Source: Sutterella sp. AM11-39
GTDB taxonomy: Bacteria; Pseudomonadota; Gammaproteobacteria; Burkholderiales; Burkholderiaceae_F
DNA length: 64,000 nucleotides
NCBI RefSeq assembly: GCF_003472385.1
Contig: NZ_QRLV01000001.1
Location: forward strand, 248,001 to 312,000
Direction of reading: 5' to 3'
A program made the position numbers and the translations under genes. Below the pieces are notes generated by a model. The model was given only the letters and a program-made list of their open reading frames with translations, did no database searches and was not told the DNA's origin. Of this stretch, positions 37,327-45,846 are shown in pieces (the first letter of the stretch is position 1; each line of letters begins with the position of its first letter).

Positions 37327-37787
37327 AATAGATCGCGAATTTCGCGCAGCAGCGCGATGTCTTCGGGCGTCACTTGAGGTTTGGCCGCCGCTTCCTCCTC
37401 TGCCTTTTCCTTGTCGGCCTTGGCAAGGGCTTCCAGACGGACTCGCAGTCCCGTAACCACTTTGATAAGCCAGAAGATCACGAAAGCGAGAAGCAGGAAA
37501 TGCACAACGGCCGTAAGAAATGCACCATAGCCAAAAACCGTTGCGCCTGCGGCAGTCAGCGCCTCATAGGTACGCGGTCCCGTGTAACCCTCAGGTTCCG
37601 ATAACACGATAAAAAGACCGGTGAAGTCGGGCTTGCCCACCAGAAAGCCCAGAAGCGGATTGATCAGGTCTTTGACCAGACTGTTGACAATGGCGGAAAA
37701 CGCCGCGCCAATGATCACGGCAACTGCCAAATCAAGCACGTTACCCCGCGAAATGAAAGTCTGAAATTCCTGCAGAAACTTTTTCAT
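37299..37787 (-). CDS. mscL: Large-conductance mechanosensitive channel MscL
   Basis: A 162-aa inner-membrane channel that opens on hypo-osmotic shock. Signature RGNVLDLAVAVIIGAAFSAIVNSLVKDLI at the N-terminal helix TM1. TM2 around AVVHFLLLAFVIFWLI. C-terminal charged bundle with EAAAKPQVTPEDIALLREIRDLL. A little longer than the E. coli protein because of the C-terminal part and periplasmic loop. The 172-bp gap to sspA is divergent promoter space. Confidence 0.96.
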   Translation of the reverse strand: MKKFLQEFQTFISRGNVLDLAVAVIIGAAFSAIVNSLVKDLINPLLGFLVGKPDFTGLFIVLSEPEGYTGPRTYEALTAAGATVFGYGAFLTAVVHFLLLAFVIFWLIKVVTGLRVRLEALAKADKEKAEEEAAAKPQVTPEDIALLREIRDLLKEASAKKS

Positions 37788-37908
37788 TATTCCTTCCTTC
37801 TTTCGATCTGATTTTTATTTAAATTCAGTATGTTACGTGATTTTTCTCGCGATTTTCAAGCGATTTCGGTAAAATTCAACCTTCTTTGATTTCCGAAAAG
37901 CTCGGTTC

Positions 37909-37930
37909 CTCAGCTAGGCTGAGTTTTCCC
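37909..37930 (+). promoter_or_regulatory. Small terminator-like hairpin in the sspA leader
   Basis: CTCAGC-TAG-GCTGAG followed by TTTTCCCCTTTT, 30 bp upstream of the sspA ATG and on the same strand. Could be an attenuator, or the end of a short upstream RNA. Confidence 0.35.
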
Positions 37931-37959
37931 CTTTTCGTTCTTTTGGTGTTTAGATACTT

Positions 37960-38565
37960 ATGATGGTTTTGTACTCGGGTGCCACCTGCCCCTTTTCGCA
38001 CCGCTGCCGTTTCGTTCTTCATGAAAAAAGCGGCGACTTTGAAGTGATTGACGTTGATCCGAGCAACCCGCCCGCCGAGATCACCAAGCTCAATCCCTAC
38101 GGCGAACTGCCCATCCTGATGGAACGCGATCTGACGCTGTATCAGTCCACAATCATCAATGAGTATATCGATGAACGATTCCCGCATCCGCAGCTGATGC
38201 CGGCCGATCCCATTATGCGTGCGCGCGCCCGTCTTTTCATCTACACGTTCGAACGCGAACTCTTCAGCTTCGTACGCCTGCTTGAAAAGCGCGACGCCGA
38301 CGAAAAGCGCAAAATGATAGCCCGCGCACAGATCCGCGAACAGCTCATCCAGCTCTCTCCGATTCTTTCGAAGCACAAGTACCTGATGGGCGACGAATTC
38401 ACGATGCTCGATATCACGCTGGCCCCGTTGCTCTGGCGCCTTGGGCTGTACGGCATCGATCTGCCGAGCTCCGCCGCTCCGCTGCTGAAGTACGCCGAAA
38501 CGGTGTTTGCCCGCAATTCGTTCATCGACTCGATGACGCCTTCTGAAAAAGTGATGCGCCGTTAA
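37960..38565 (+). CDS. sspA: Stringent starvation protein A (GST-fold)
   Basis: A 201-aa GST-fold regulator that in enterobacteria binds RNA polymerase. N-terminal thioredoxin-like part has SGATCPFSHRCRFVLHEK and LNPYGELPIL; C-terminal helical domain has GDEFTMLDITLAPLLWRL. Pairing with sspB 20 bp downstream supports SspA over a general glutathione transferase. A role in transcription is family knowledge. Confidence 0.92.
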   Translation: MMVLYSGATCPFSHRCRFVLHEKSGDFEVIDVDPSNPPAEITKLNPYGELPILMERDLTLYQSTIINEYIDERFPHPQLMPADPIMRARARLFIYTFERELFSFVRLLEKRDADEKRKMIARAQIREQLIQLSPILSKHKYLMGDEFTMLDITLAPLLWRLGLYGIDLPSSAAPLLKYAETVFARNSFIDSMTPSEKVMRR

Positions 38566-38585
38566 TTTCCGTCAAGGAGACTCTC

Positions 38586-38999
38586 ATGGCTCTGAACAAC
38601 AAAACGGTCGTCATGCCTCTGCAGTGTCCGGATTTCCGCCCACACTTGATTGAGGCCATTGTCAATTGGTGTGAAAACCGCGGACAGACGCCCTACATGC
38701 TCGTCGAAGTCGATGATGCGTGCGACGTGCCGCGCCATCTGGCCAATCCCGACAACACCATGGTTTTCTGCATTTCCGAAGAAGCCGTGAACAATTTCGT
38801 GATTGACGATGAGGCCGTCTCCTTCCAGGCTCGCTTCGGCGAAAGCATCAGCAACATCTACATCCCGCTCAATCGAGTGGCCGCCGTTTATCCGAAGGAA
38901 GACACCAATCTGGTGACCTACTTCCCTGTGACGCCGACGCCTGAAAAGAAAGTCAAAAAAGATGAACCTACGGACTTCCCCGTCTTTACGAAAGTCTGA
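38586..38999 (+). CDS. sspB: ClpXP adaptor SspB
   Basis: A 137-aa adaptor that delivers ssrA-tagged proteins to ClpXP. SspB fold region with RPHLIEAIVNWCENRGQTPYMLV and the C-terminal ClpX-binding tail after an acidic/Lys-rich linker (PVFTKV end). AAGGAG precedes the ATG. Followed directly by tRNA-Thr. Confidence 0.94.
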   Translation: MALNNKTVVMPLQCPDFRPHLIEAIVNWCENRGQTPYMLVEVDDACDVPRHLANPDNTMVFCISEEAVNNFVIDDEAVSFQARFGESISNIYIPLNRVAAVYPKEDTNLVTYFPVTPTPEKKVKKDEPTDFPVFTKV

Positions 39000-39026
39000 C
39001 CTTCATCTGTATAATGCGCTCTTCTT

Positions 39027-39102
39027 GCCTCAATAGCTCAGTTGGTAGAGCAACCGCCTTGTAAGCGGTAGGTCGTCTGTTCGAGTCAGTCTTGGGGCAC
39101 CA
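39027..39102 (+). tRNA. tRNA-Thr (anticodon TGT)
   Basis: 76-nt cloverleaf with encoded CCA. Acceptor GCCTCAA/TTGGGGC (one T-G pair), standard D-arm, anticodon stem ACCGC/GCGGT with loop CTTGTAA. T-stem GTCTG/CAGTC has one T-T mismatch. It marks the left edge of the accessory region. Confidence 0.95.
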
Positions 39103-39108
39103 AATCTC

Positions 39109-39138
39109 AACCTCCAGCAGGATGCTGCTGGAGGTTTT
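39109..39138 (+). terminator. Terminator of tRNA-Thr
   Basis: Perfect 12-bp stem AACCTCCAGCAG/CTGCTGGAGGTT with a 4-nt loop and T run. Confidence 0.92.
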
Positions 39139-39654
39139 TTACTTTCTGCCGCAAAAATTATAGGGAGGGTAGCGAAGGTCTCTTGCAAATCCCTGCAAGC
39201 AAATTGGGTTGTTCTTGGCTTAGAAAAAAATTTTCAGCAAAAACCGAAATCCTGGTTCCTGAGTGAAGCTCTTTTGAGCAGAATGAAGGTTCAACAACGA
39301 CAAAAGCCTAGTGCGCCAACACTGAGCTTCGTCATTTTTGCGGGAGTTATCGATGGAAACGCATCTGATCCTCTCGTGATCGATTATGCCTGAACACGTA
39401 GAAAGCACCCCAGAAGCCGAGAGTGATGTGGTTACAGTACTCGGATCAACAGGAAGCTTCCCGATTGACGCCCCTTCTACCTCCGTGTCACCACGACGTG
39501 GCCCCAGAACTCGAGCATCAACCATTTGTGTCAGTTTTACCTCACAGCAGGTTTCCGAATGCTTAATACTCACCGTCCCTTGACATTTACTTGCGTCTAA
39601 AAATTGTTCACCCAGCGCACAACCTCGTGCCCGTTAAAGAGATGGACCTTCACT
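39139..39654. other. Gene-poor, A/T-richer stretch behind tRNA-Thr
   Basis: No gene I can support. A 117-codon minus-strand frame (39220-39573) and a 65-codon plus-strand frame overlap here, but neither has a ribosome site, family motif or coding-like composition. Could be decayed accessory DNA. Confidence 0.5.
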
Positions 39655-40227
39655 TTAAGAAGGATTGTTGCAACGAAGCTCAACGAAATTATCGCCCAAG
39701 GTCCTGGGTGCAACCTTTCGCCACTCACCCAAATCTTTAGACGTGAGCACTGTCCGTCGACGATCAAGGTAGTCGTTGTACAGAGAGGACTCAACAGTCC
39801 GAATTCGTCGTGACTGGCAGTCAACTTCAATGGCTTCCATACGAGATGCCACAGATTCTTCTTTCTTCGGCAATTTCACCAGCCACTTACCCTTTGGGGC
39901 AACCATGTAGCTCCAAATTACAGCCGCATTGCGCTTATCCAATTGAACAAAAAAGTAGGCAACTTGGTCCTCCCCGACAGCTTTTCCGCTCTCGACCGGA
40001 TCAGCCGGGTAGACCTTGGAAAAATCCACGCAATTTAGGCAGAGCCAAGTTTGATCTTTCCCCGTCCACACACCGGTTGATCTGTATCCTTCAAGCAGCT
40101 TTCCGTCTGCACGAGATTTAGACCACTCCGCCGTGAGGACATGACCTCCGACATTGACGGTACCGGTAAACGCACAAGCCCAGCCAGCAACGGCTATCAA
40201 AGAAGCAAAGACAATTAATTTCTTCAT
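39655..40227 (-). CDS. Secreted protein resembling surface-adhesin protein E
   Basis: A 190-aa exported protein with a Sec signal peptide ending near GWACA. The C-terminal half has the pattern of the surface-adhesin-E family: VIWSYM, then MEAIEVDCQSRRIRTVESS, a gap and EWRKVAPRTLGDNFVELRC, with a likely disulfide between the two cysteines. Family members bind vitronectin or laminin, but many are of unknown role. It lies in the A/T-richer island and is transcribed away from the nuclease-helicase pair. Confidence 0.6.
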   Translation of the reverse strand: MKKLIVFASLIAVAGWACAFTGTVNVGGHVLTAEWSKSRADGKLLEGYRSTGVWTGKDQTWLCLNCVDFSKVYPADPVESGKAVGEDQVAYFFVQLDKRNAAVIWSYMVAPKGKWLVKLPKKEESVASRMEAIEVDCQSRRIRTVESSLYNDYLDRRRTVLTSKDLGEWRKVAPRTLGDNFVELRCNNPS

Positions 40228-40439
40228 AACAGGCTCATCGGGTGAAACATTCCTCGAGACAATTTAGTCCCCTTTGTTCCTCGCCAGGCAAAAGTCTTCA
40301 AACTGTCACTCAAATTGGCCTATCGTGCACAGACTTCAGCGATTGCATCAGCGAGCAATACAATTGAGTTTCGGTCAAAAAAAACATTATGGTGCAGGAT
40401 TCCCTTATCACAAGCCGTATCGCAAGAGACGTATTCATG

Positions 40440-40820
40440 ACAGAACAACTTTCCCCCAAACCGGTCATCAGTGCCGATACACTTCAGCGCATCCTTGAGT
40501 TTCGCGACGAGAGAAACTGGAAGCAGTTTCACAACCCAAAGGATTTGGCAATCTCTCTCAGCCTAGAGGCCGCCGAACTGCTTGAGTGTTTTCAGTGGTC
40601 CGGAAAAGATACGGAAGTAGCAGGCAAAACTGCCGCCATGAAAGAAGAATTGAGCGACGTAGTCATCTATGCATTACTCCTGGCCGATCGCTTAGGAGTG
40701 GACATTGATACTGCGGTAAGAGAAAAGATTCAAGTCAACGCCGCTAAGTACCCAGTCCAAGAAAGTTACGGAAATTCCGCCAAATACAACAAACTCAAGC
40801 AAATCGCCCGTTCGTCATGA
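40440..40820 (+). CDS. MazG-like nucleotide pyrophosphohydrolase
   Basis: A 126-aa all-alpha NTP pyrophosphatase of the MazG/RS21-C6 group, which hydrolyses (d)NTPs to monophosphates. Mg-binding acidic motifs are intact: SLEAAELLECFQW (ExxE) and EELSDVVIYALLLADRLGVD (ExxD). I chose the ATG at 40440; an ATG at 40389 would add 17 residues. The stop overlaps the next gene by 4 bp (ATGA), so the two are co-translated. A coupled nuclease-helicase partner suggests a role in a nucleotide-depletion or defence module, which is inference. Confidence 0.85.
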   Translation, partial: TEQLSPKPVISADTLQRILEFRDERNWKQFHNPKDLAISLSLEAAELLECFQWSGKDTEVAGKTAAMKEELSDVVIYALLLADRLGVDIDTAVREKIQVNAAKYPVQESYGNSAKYNKLKQIARSS

Positions 40821-42814
40821 CCATCGTCTATCGGAACAGCCTGGACCACTTTTACCAGAACAGTCCAGCGATCCCGGATCTTCTCATGGGACTAGACAGC
40901 TCTGATGCACCCCGAAACAGCGCTCAATATCGAGCCTGGGCCAATTCCCTGCAATTCATGCAAAGCATGCTGATGATGGCCAACCTCCCTCGAGACTGCG
41001 GCGTTCTAATCGAATACCGTCTGCCATCCACCAGCAGACGTGTGGACTTCATCATCACAGGACACGATGTTCATGGCTCAGCGAACTTCGTCATCATCGA
41101 GCTAAAGCAGTGGTCCACGGCCGAGGCCGTTTCCGGAAAATCAGGAATCGTGATGGCCAACGTGGCCGGGCATCACATTGAAGAGACCAACCATCCCTGT
41201 TATCAAGCATGGTCATACAAAGTTTTTCTCGAAAACATGCTTGATACCGTATCAAAAAATCACCTGCATGCCTTCGCATGCGCGTATTTGCACAACTACA
41301 AATACAAGGGACCAGACAATGATCCGCTCGCTGCCGAGCCCAATCGAGAGCTCGTCGAAAGCGCTCCGCTATTTGGTCGAGACGATCGCGACAAGCTCGG
41401 AAGCTTTATTTCTCAGCACGTTGGCCGTGGCGACGGCGACCTGATCATGGAACTGCTTGCAAGCGGTCAAGTGGTTCCCAGCAAACGTCTCGTAGATGCC
41501 GTCGGCATCATGTTTGATGAGAACAAAAAACAGGCTTTCACACTCATTGACGAACAAAAGAATGCCTATGAAACCGCTATGCGTGCCGTTCGTGAGACAC
41601 CGTTAAACCGGAAACGGTGTGTCATCATCACAGGCGGTCCGGGAACAGGTAAAAGCGTTGTCGCCATGACCTTGCTGGTCGACATCCTTCGAAAGTTCCG
41701 GGAAAACGACAAGCGCCGTAATGTACGCTTCGTTTCGCCAACTTCATCATTTCGCCAAGCCATGATCTCCATGCTGGCAGGAAGCCATCAGGACAAACAG
41801 GAACGGAAACGACGCAAAGACTTGGCCCAACACCTCTTTTGCGGAAGCATGAGCTTTTATATGCCTGAATTTAACAGCGATTTCGCCAATGAAAGTCCAT
41901 ACCACTGTCTGATCTGCGACGAAGCGCATCGTTTGCATTCTCATCAGAACATGTACCGAGGCAAAAACCAAATTGAGGACATCGTCAAAGCCGCCAGCGT
42001 CTCGGTTTTCTTCGTTGATGATAACCAGGCTCTGCGTCCGTACGACATCGGTTCCGTAGACTCAATTCGGCAAGCAGCAGACAAGTACAACGTTCCGGTC
42101 GAACAGGTAGACCTTGCCGCCCAATTCCGCTGCCAGGGTTCCGAGGGTTTCCTTAATTGGCTTGCGGTTGTACTCGGTCTTGCAGACGCTCAAAGCACTG
42201 GAAATGCCCATGGTTGGGACAAAACTGCATTCGATTTTGACATCGTTGATACGCCGGAAGAAGTCATTGATTTCGTTAACGAAAAAAACCGTTCTGCAGG
42301 GGTGCACAATCCTGTGCCCGGCCGCAGCATTATCTCGGGAGCTCGTCTTCTGGCTGGGTATGCTTGGCCCTGGACAAAAGAAGGCAACAATCTCGGTGAA
42401 GTACCCGACGTGGATTTGGGGTCCGTCAAATTGCCGTGGAACAATCGGAAATCCAGTTACAAATGGGCTATAGACCCGGCCACAATGCTAAGAAACGAAG
42501 TCGGGTGCGTACACACCAGTCAAGGTTTGGAATTTGACTGGGTTGGCGTTTTCATCGGAAAAGATCTGCGTTACGACCCCGATAAGAAGATGCTGTTTGC
42601 CGACATTGATAACTACCACGACAAAGGCGGCAAAAATGGTCTCGGCAAAAACAAGGCCGAACGCTCCAAGAATCTTCTCAAGTACATCTGCCGTTGTTAC
42701 CGAGTGCTCCTTTCTCGCGGCGTTCATGGGGCTCGCGTCTACTGCTGTGACAAGAACCTTGCTAAATATCTCAAAGCAGAGCTTGCCAAAACAGTCAATT
42801 TGACCGGCAATTGA
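40817..42814 (+). CDS. PD-(D/E)XK nuclease fused to Schlafen-group-3 helicase (DUF2075)
   Basis: A 665-aa two-domain protein. The N-terminal region (about residues 1-165) shows a PD-(D/E)XK nuclease-like set: E66, D77 in RRVDFII, and E95-x-K97 in FVIIELKQW. The C-terminal half is a DUF2075/SLFN-g3-type helicase: Walker A GGPGTGKS (273-280), DEAH box in LICDEAHRLHS (368-371), FVDDNQ, a motif-IV-like FRCQG, and a late HTSQGLEFDWVGVFIG segment as in UvrD/Pif1-type superfamily 1 enzymes. Preceded by, and coupled to, the MazG gene. No secretion signal. Base composition is lower in G+C than the core. Confidence 0.85.
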   Translation: MTIVYRNSLDHFYQNSPAIPDLLMGLDSSDAPRNSAQYRAWANSLQFMQSMLMMANLPRDCGVLIEYRLPSTSRRVDFIITGHDVHGSANFVIIELKQWSTAEAVSGKSGIVMANVAGHHIEETNHPCYQAWSYKVFLENMLDTVSKNHLHAFACAYLHNYKYKGPDNDPLAAEPNRELVESAPLFGRDDRDKLGSFISQHVGRGDGDLIMELLASGQVVPSKRLVDAVGIMFDENKKQAFTLIDEQKNAYETAMRAVRETPLNRKRCVIITGGPGTGKSVVAMTLLVDILRKFRENDKRRNVRFVSPTSSFRQAMISMLAGSHQDKQERKRRKDLAQHLFCGSMSFYMPEFNSDFANESPYHCLICDEAHRLHSHQNMYRGKNQIEDIVKAASVSVFFVDDNQALRPYDIGSVDSIRQAADKYNVPVEQVDLAAQFRCQGSEGFLNWLAVVLGLADAQSTGNAHGWDKTAFDFDIVDTPEEVIDFVNEKNRSAGVHNPVPGRSIISGARLLAGYAWPWTKEGNNLGEVPDVDLGSVKLPWNNRKSSYKWAIDPATMLRNEVGCVHTSQGLEFDWVGVFIGKDLRYDPDKKMLFADIDNYHDKGGKNGLGKNKAERSKNLLKYICRCYRVLLSRGVHGARVYCCDKNLAKYLKAELAKTVNLTGN

Positions 42815-42935
42815 CAGGCTAACGACAGAAGACTCGGTAGTTGCTCACTGGCTCAGCTTCACCTACAGAGGAGAACCGGTTTTGCCTTGTTGCTCTCATT
42901 TCTTTCCGTTAGTTCACCAAACGGAAAGAAAGGAA

Positions 42936-42972
42936 AACGGCAGACGTTGAGAAAACCAACATATCTGCCGTC
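42936..42972 (-). terminator. Terminator of nrdAB
   Basis: Minus strand ACGGCAGA ... TCTGCCGT stem followed by TTTTCCTTTCTTT, about 40 bp after the nrdB stop. A second perfect 12-bp stem (TTTCTTTCCGTT/AACGGAAAGAAA, 42901-42933) lies next to it and may serve the helicase gene. Confidence 0.7.
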
Positions 42973-43013
42973 AGAAGTAATCAGTTCCTTGTTTCTTCCC
43001 AGTCAAAAAGCTT

Positions 43014-43997
43014 TTATTCCTTCGCCCCTGCGGCACCCCATACATCGCCCCAGGAGCCGGTGAGCGCCCCTTTGGCGTAGTCAACCACGCGGTTTTCAAA
43101 GAAGTTGGTGTGCGTCACGCCTAGCATCGCGTCGACCCAGTTGAGAGGATTTTTCTCCGACTTAAAGATCGGCTTCAAGCCGAGTCCCATCAGGCGCCGA
43201 TCGGCAATGTAGCGGATGTAATCCTTGACTTCCTGCTTGGTAATGCGCTTCATGTCGCTTACGCCGAAGGCGAGTTCAATGAAACGATCTTCCAGGTCAA
43301 CCATCGTTTCGGCGATCGAGTAGATGCGTGCCTTGAGTTCATCGTTCCAGAGCTGCGGATTCTGCTTGATGTACTCACGAAAGAGCATCGTCATGGATTC
43401 GGTGTGCAGCGTCTCGTCAGCAATCGACCAGGCAATGATCTGCCCCATGCCCTTGAGTAGTCCGTTGCGCGGGAAGTTGAGCAACATCACGAAGCTCGAA
43501 AACAGCTGCATCCCTTCGGTGAAGGCCGAAAAAGCGGCAATCTGGGCGGCAAGCTCGTTTTCCGACAGGCACTCGTTAAAAAACTCGTGCTTTTTGGCCA
43601 TCGCCTCGTACTGCAGAAACTCGTTGTAGACGGTCTCGGGCAGGCCCAGCGTCTCGATCAAATGCGAGTATGCCGCGATATGCACCGCTTCTCGGCCGGC
43701 AAAGCTCGAGAGCATCATGCGGATTTCCGGTTGAGGAAACTGGGGCAGATAAGTCGTGACGTAGGCTCCCGACACGTCGATGTCACCCTGCGTGAAAAAC
43801 CGCAGGATCTTCGTCAAAAAATCGCGTTCGGAATCCGTGAGCCTGAGCTGGAAGTCCTTGACGTCTTCCATCATCGGCACTTCCGTCCAAAGCCAGTGCA
43901 TTTGTTCGCTTTGAACGAACGCATCGTAGGCCCACGGGTAGGCAAAGGGCTTGAAGTAATTGCGGTTGCCCGCGAGTTTCAGTGCGCTTTTCTGCAT
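43014..43997 (-). CDS. nrdB: Ribonucleotide reductase class I, beta subunit
   Basis: A 327-aa diiron radical subunit. Metal and radical residues are recognisable: D in TQGDIDV, then E, H and Tyr in REAVHIAAYSHL (the stable tyrosyl radical position), E in AFTEGMQLF and ADETLHTE. It starts 3 bp after nrdA. Complete for the small-subunit family. No N-terminal ATP-cone is present on NrdB either. Confidence 0.95.
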   Translation of the reverse strand: MQKSALKLAGNRNYFKPFAYPWAYDAFVQSEQMHWLWTEVPMMEDVKDFQLRLTDSERDFLTKILRFFTQGDIDVSGAYVTTYLPQFPQPEIRMMLSSFAGREAVHIAAYSHLIETLGLPETVYNEFLQYEAMAKKHEFFNECLSENELAAQIAAFSAFTEGMQLFSSFVMLLNFPRNGLLKGMGQIIAWSIADETLHTESMTMLFREYIKQNPQLWNDELKARIYSIAETMVDLEDRFIELAFGVSDMKRITKQEVKDYIRYIADRRLMGLGLKPIFKSEKNPLNWVDAMLGVTHTNFFENRVVDYAKGALTGSWGDVWGAAGAKE

Positions 43998-44000
43998 TTC

Positions 44001-45776
44001 TTATCCTTCACAAGCAAGGCAGCCGGTGTCGTCGGCCACAGCCCGCATATCAATTTCGTCCTCAAGACGCCGACGGACGGCAACCTGGCCGACCTTGTCG
44101 GCTTTTCTCAGCTTGTCGCTGCGGCAGTAGTAAAGAGACTTCAGCCCCTTCTTCCAAGCCATAAAGTGGCAGGCGTGCAGATAACCGATCGGCACGTCGG
44201 GCGCAAAGAAGAGATTGACGCTCTGGCCCTGGTCAATATAGGGCTGGCGATCAGCTGCCAGTTCAATGATCCAGCGCTGATCGATTTCCTGAGCCGTCTT
44301 AAATACGTCTCTGACCTGCTGCGGCAAATCCGTGCGGTGTTGCACGCTGCCGTCGTGGGCAATCAGATCACTCCAGACTTCGTCTGTATCGAGACCGAGT
44401 TCAGCCAAAACGCGTTTGAGGAAGCGATTCTTGACGATATGCGCGCCGGAAATCGTGTCCTGCCGGAAAACGTTGGCTCGAATCGGTTCGATTGACGGGC
44501 TCGTGCCGCCCGTGATCAACGACGACGAGGCGTTAGGAGCCACGGCCATCCAGTGGCTGAAACGACGGCTGACGCCGGCAGCGGCCGCATCGGGACATGC
44601 TCCGCGCTTTTCACACAGAACCTTGTCGGCACGCTCGCATTCGTTTCGGATGTGGCGAAACATCGCCATGTTGGTCACTTTTGCGACAACGCTCTCAAAG
44701 GCAATGCCGTTTTTCTGCAGATAGGCATGGAAGCCCATGGCACCGAGCCCCACACTACGCTCGCGCATGGCGCTCAATCTCGCACGCGCAATCGTGTCCG
44801 GAGCGTGATCGATGAAGTATTGAAGCACGTTGTCGAGAAATTCCATCACGTCCTCGATGAACTGAGGCACGTGCTTCCATTGATCGAAATACTCCAGATT
44901 CACGGACGAAAGACAGCAGACGGCCGTACGCTCCTCGTTCGTGGGCAAGAATATTTCGGTGCAAAGGTTCGATCCGTTGATCTTGAGCCCCTGATCGGCA
45001 AGCCACTTGGGCAACACGCGGTTGGCCGTATCGGTAAAGACCAGGTACGGTTCGCCGGTGTGCATGCGCATTTCCAAAATACGCTGCCAGAGATCACGGG
45101 CACTCACCGTTTCAACCACTTTACCGGTGGCCGGGTGTTTGAGCTCCCACGAATCGTCATAGTCGGCATCACGCATACTCGCTTCGATCTTCTCCATGAA
45201 GGCGTCGGAAATATTGATGCCATGATGCAGATTGAGTGCGCGCATATTGGGGTCGCCCGTGGGTTTGCGCATCTCAATGAACTGAACGATGTCAGGATGA
45301 TCAATCGACAGGAAGGCCGCGTAGGACCCGCGCCGCGTCGAACCTTGACGATACGCAAGACAGGCCGCATCGTAGACCTTGAGATGAGGCATGACACCCA
45401 CGCTTTTGTCGTCAGCATTGCGAATGCCCACGTGAATGCCGACGCCACCGCCGAGCATCGAAAGCCAGTTGACTTCGGAAAGCGTATTGACCAGCCCTTC
45501 GGCCGTATCGGGCATGTAGCTCAGAAAGCACGAGACCGGCAGACCGCGCTTGTTACGCCCGAAGCTCAAAACAGGCGTCGAAAAACTCAGCCAATGGCGA
45601 CTCGCATAGTCATAAATACGTTGCGCATGTTCGGGATTGCTCGCAAAGCTTTCCGCCACAAAGGCGTAGCGCTCCTGCGGAGATGTTTCCCCTTCTCGCA
45701 TATAGCTTTCGCGCAAGCGTTGCAGCCCCAACTCGTCAAAAAGCGCATCGCGCGATAAATCGATCTGAACGGACAT
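44001..45776 (-). CDS. nrdA: Ribonucleotide reductase class I, alpha subunit (no ATP cone)
   Basis: A 591-aa catalytic subunit reducing NDPs to dNDPs. Catalytic cysteines are at C83 (LPVSCFLS), C272 (NLCTEIF, thiyl radical) and C287 or C288; the C-terminal thioredoxin-reduced pair is C586/C589 in CLACEG. It is much shorter than E. coli NrdA (761 aa). The N-terminus enters the barrel region directly, so the dATP-sensing ATP cone is missing. Two NrdR-like boxes upstream suggest transcriptional control by NrdR. Confidence 0.94.
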   Translation of the reverse strand: MSVQIDLSRDALFDELGLQRLRESYMREGETSPQERYAFVAESFASNPEHAQRIYDYASRHWLSFSTPVLSFGRNKRGLPVSCFLSYMPDTAEGLVNTLSEVNWLSMLGGGVGIHVGIRNADDKSVGVMPHLKVYDAACLAYRQGSTRRGSYAAFLSIDHPDIVQFIEMRKPTGDPNMRALNLHHGINISDAFMEKIEASMRDADYDDSWELKHPATGKVVETVSARDLWQRILEMRMHTGEPYLVFTDTANRVLPKWLADQGLKINGSNLCTEIFLPTNEERTAVCCLSSVNLEYFDQWKHVPQFIEDVMEFLDNVLQYFIDHAPDTIARARLSAMRERSVGLGAMGFHAYLQKNGIAFESVVAKVTNMAMFRHIRNECERADKVLCEKRGACPDAAAAGVSRRFSHWMAVAPNASSSLITGGTSPSIEPIRANVFRQDTISGAHIVKNRFLKRVLAELGLDTDEVWSDLIAHDGSVQHRTDLPQQVRDVFKTAQEIDQRWIIELAADRQPYIDQGQSVNLFFAPDVPIGYLHACHFMAWKKGLKSLYYCRSDKLRKADKVGQVAVRRRLEDEIDMRAVADDTGCLACEG

Positions 45777-45846
45777 AACTGATTACCCGGCAAGAAAAAA
45801 GAGCTAACCGCTGATGCGCGGCGCCTCTGATTTAGATGTCCGAAAA

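Noticed and set aside
39220..39573. 117-codon minus-strand frame behind tRNA-Thr
   Set aside because: No ribosome site, no family motif, low-complexity composition, and an overlapping frame on the other strand of similar quality. Reported only as a gene-poor stretch.
39027..43000. Attachment-site repeat of the tRNA-Thr 3' end
   Set aside because: The best downstream likeness (TTGGGGCAACCA near 39894) is short and lies inside the adhesin-like gene, so no att pair can be claimed.
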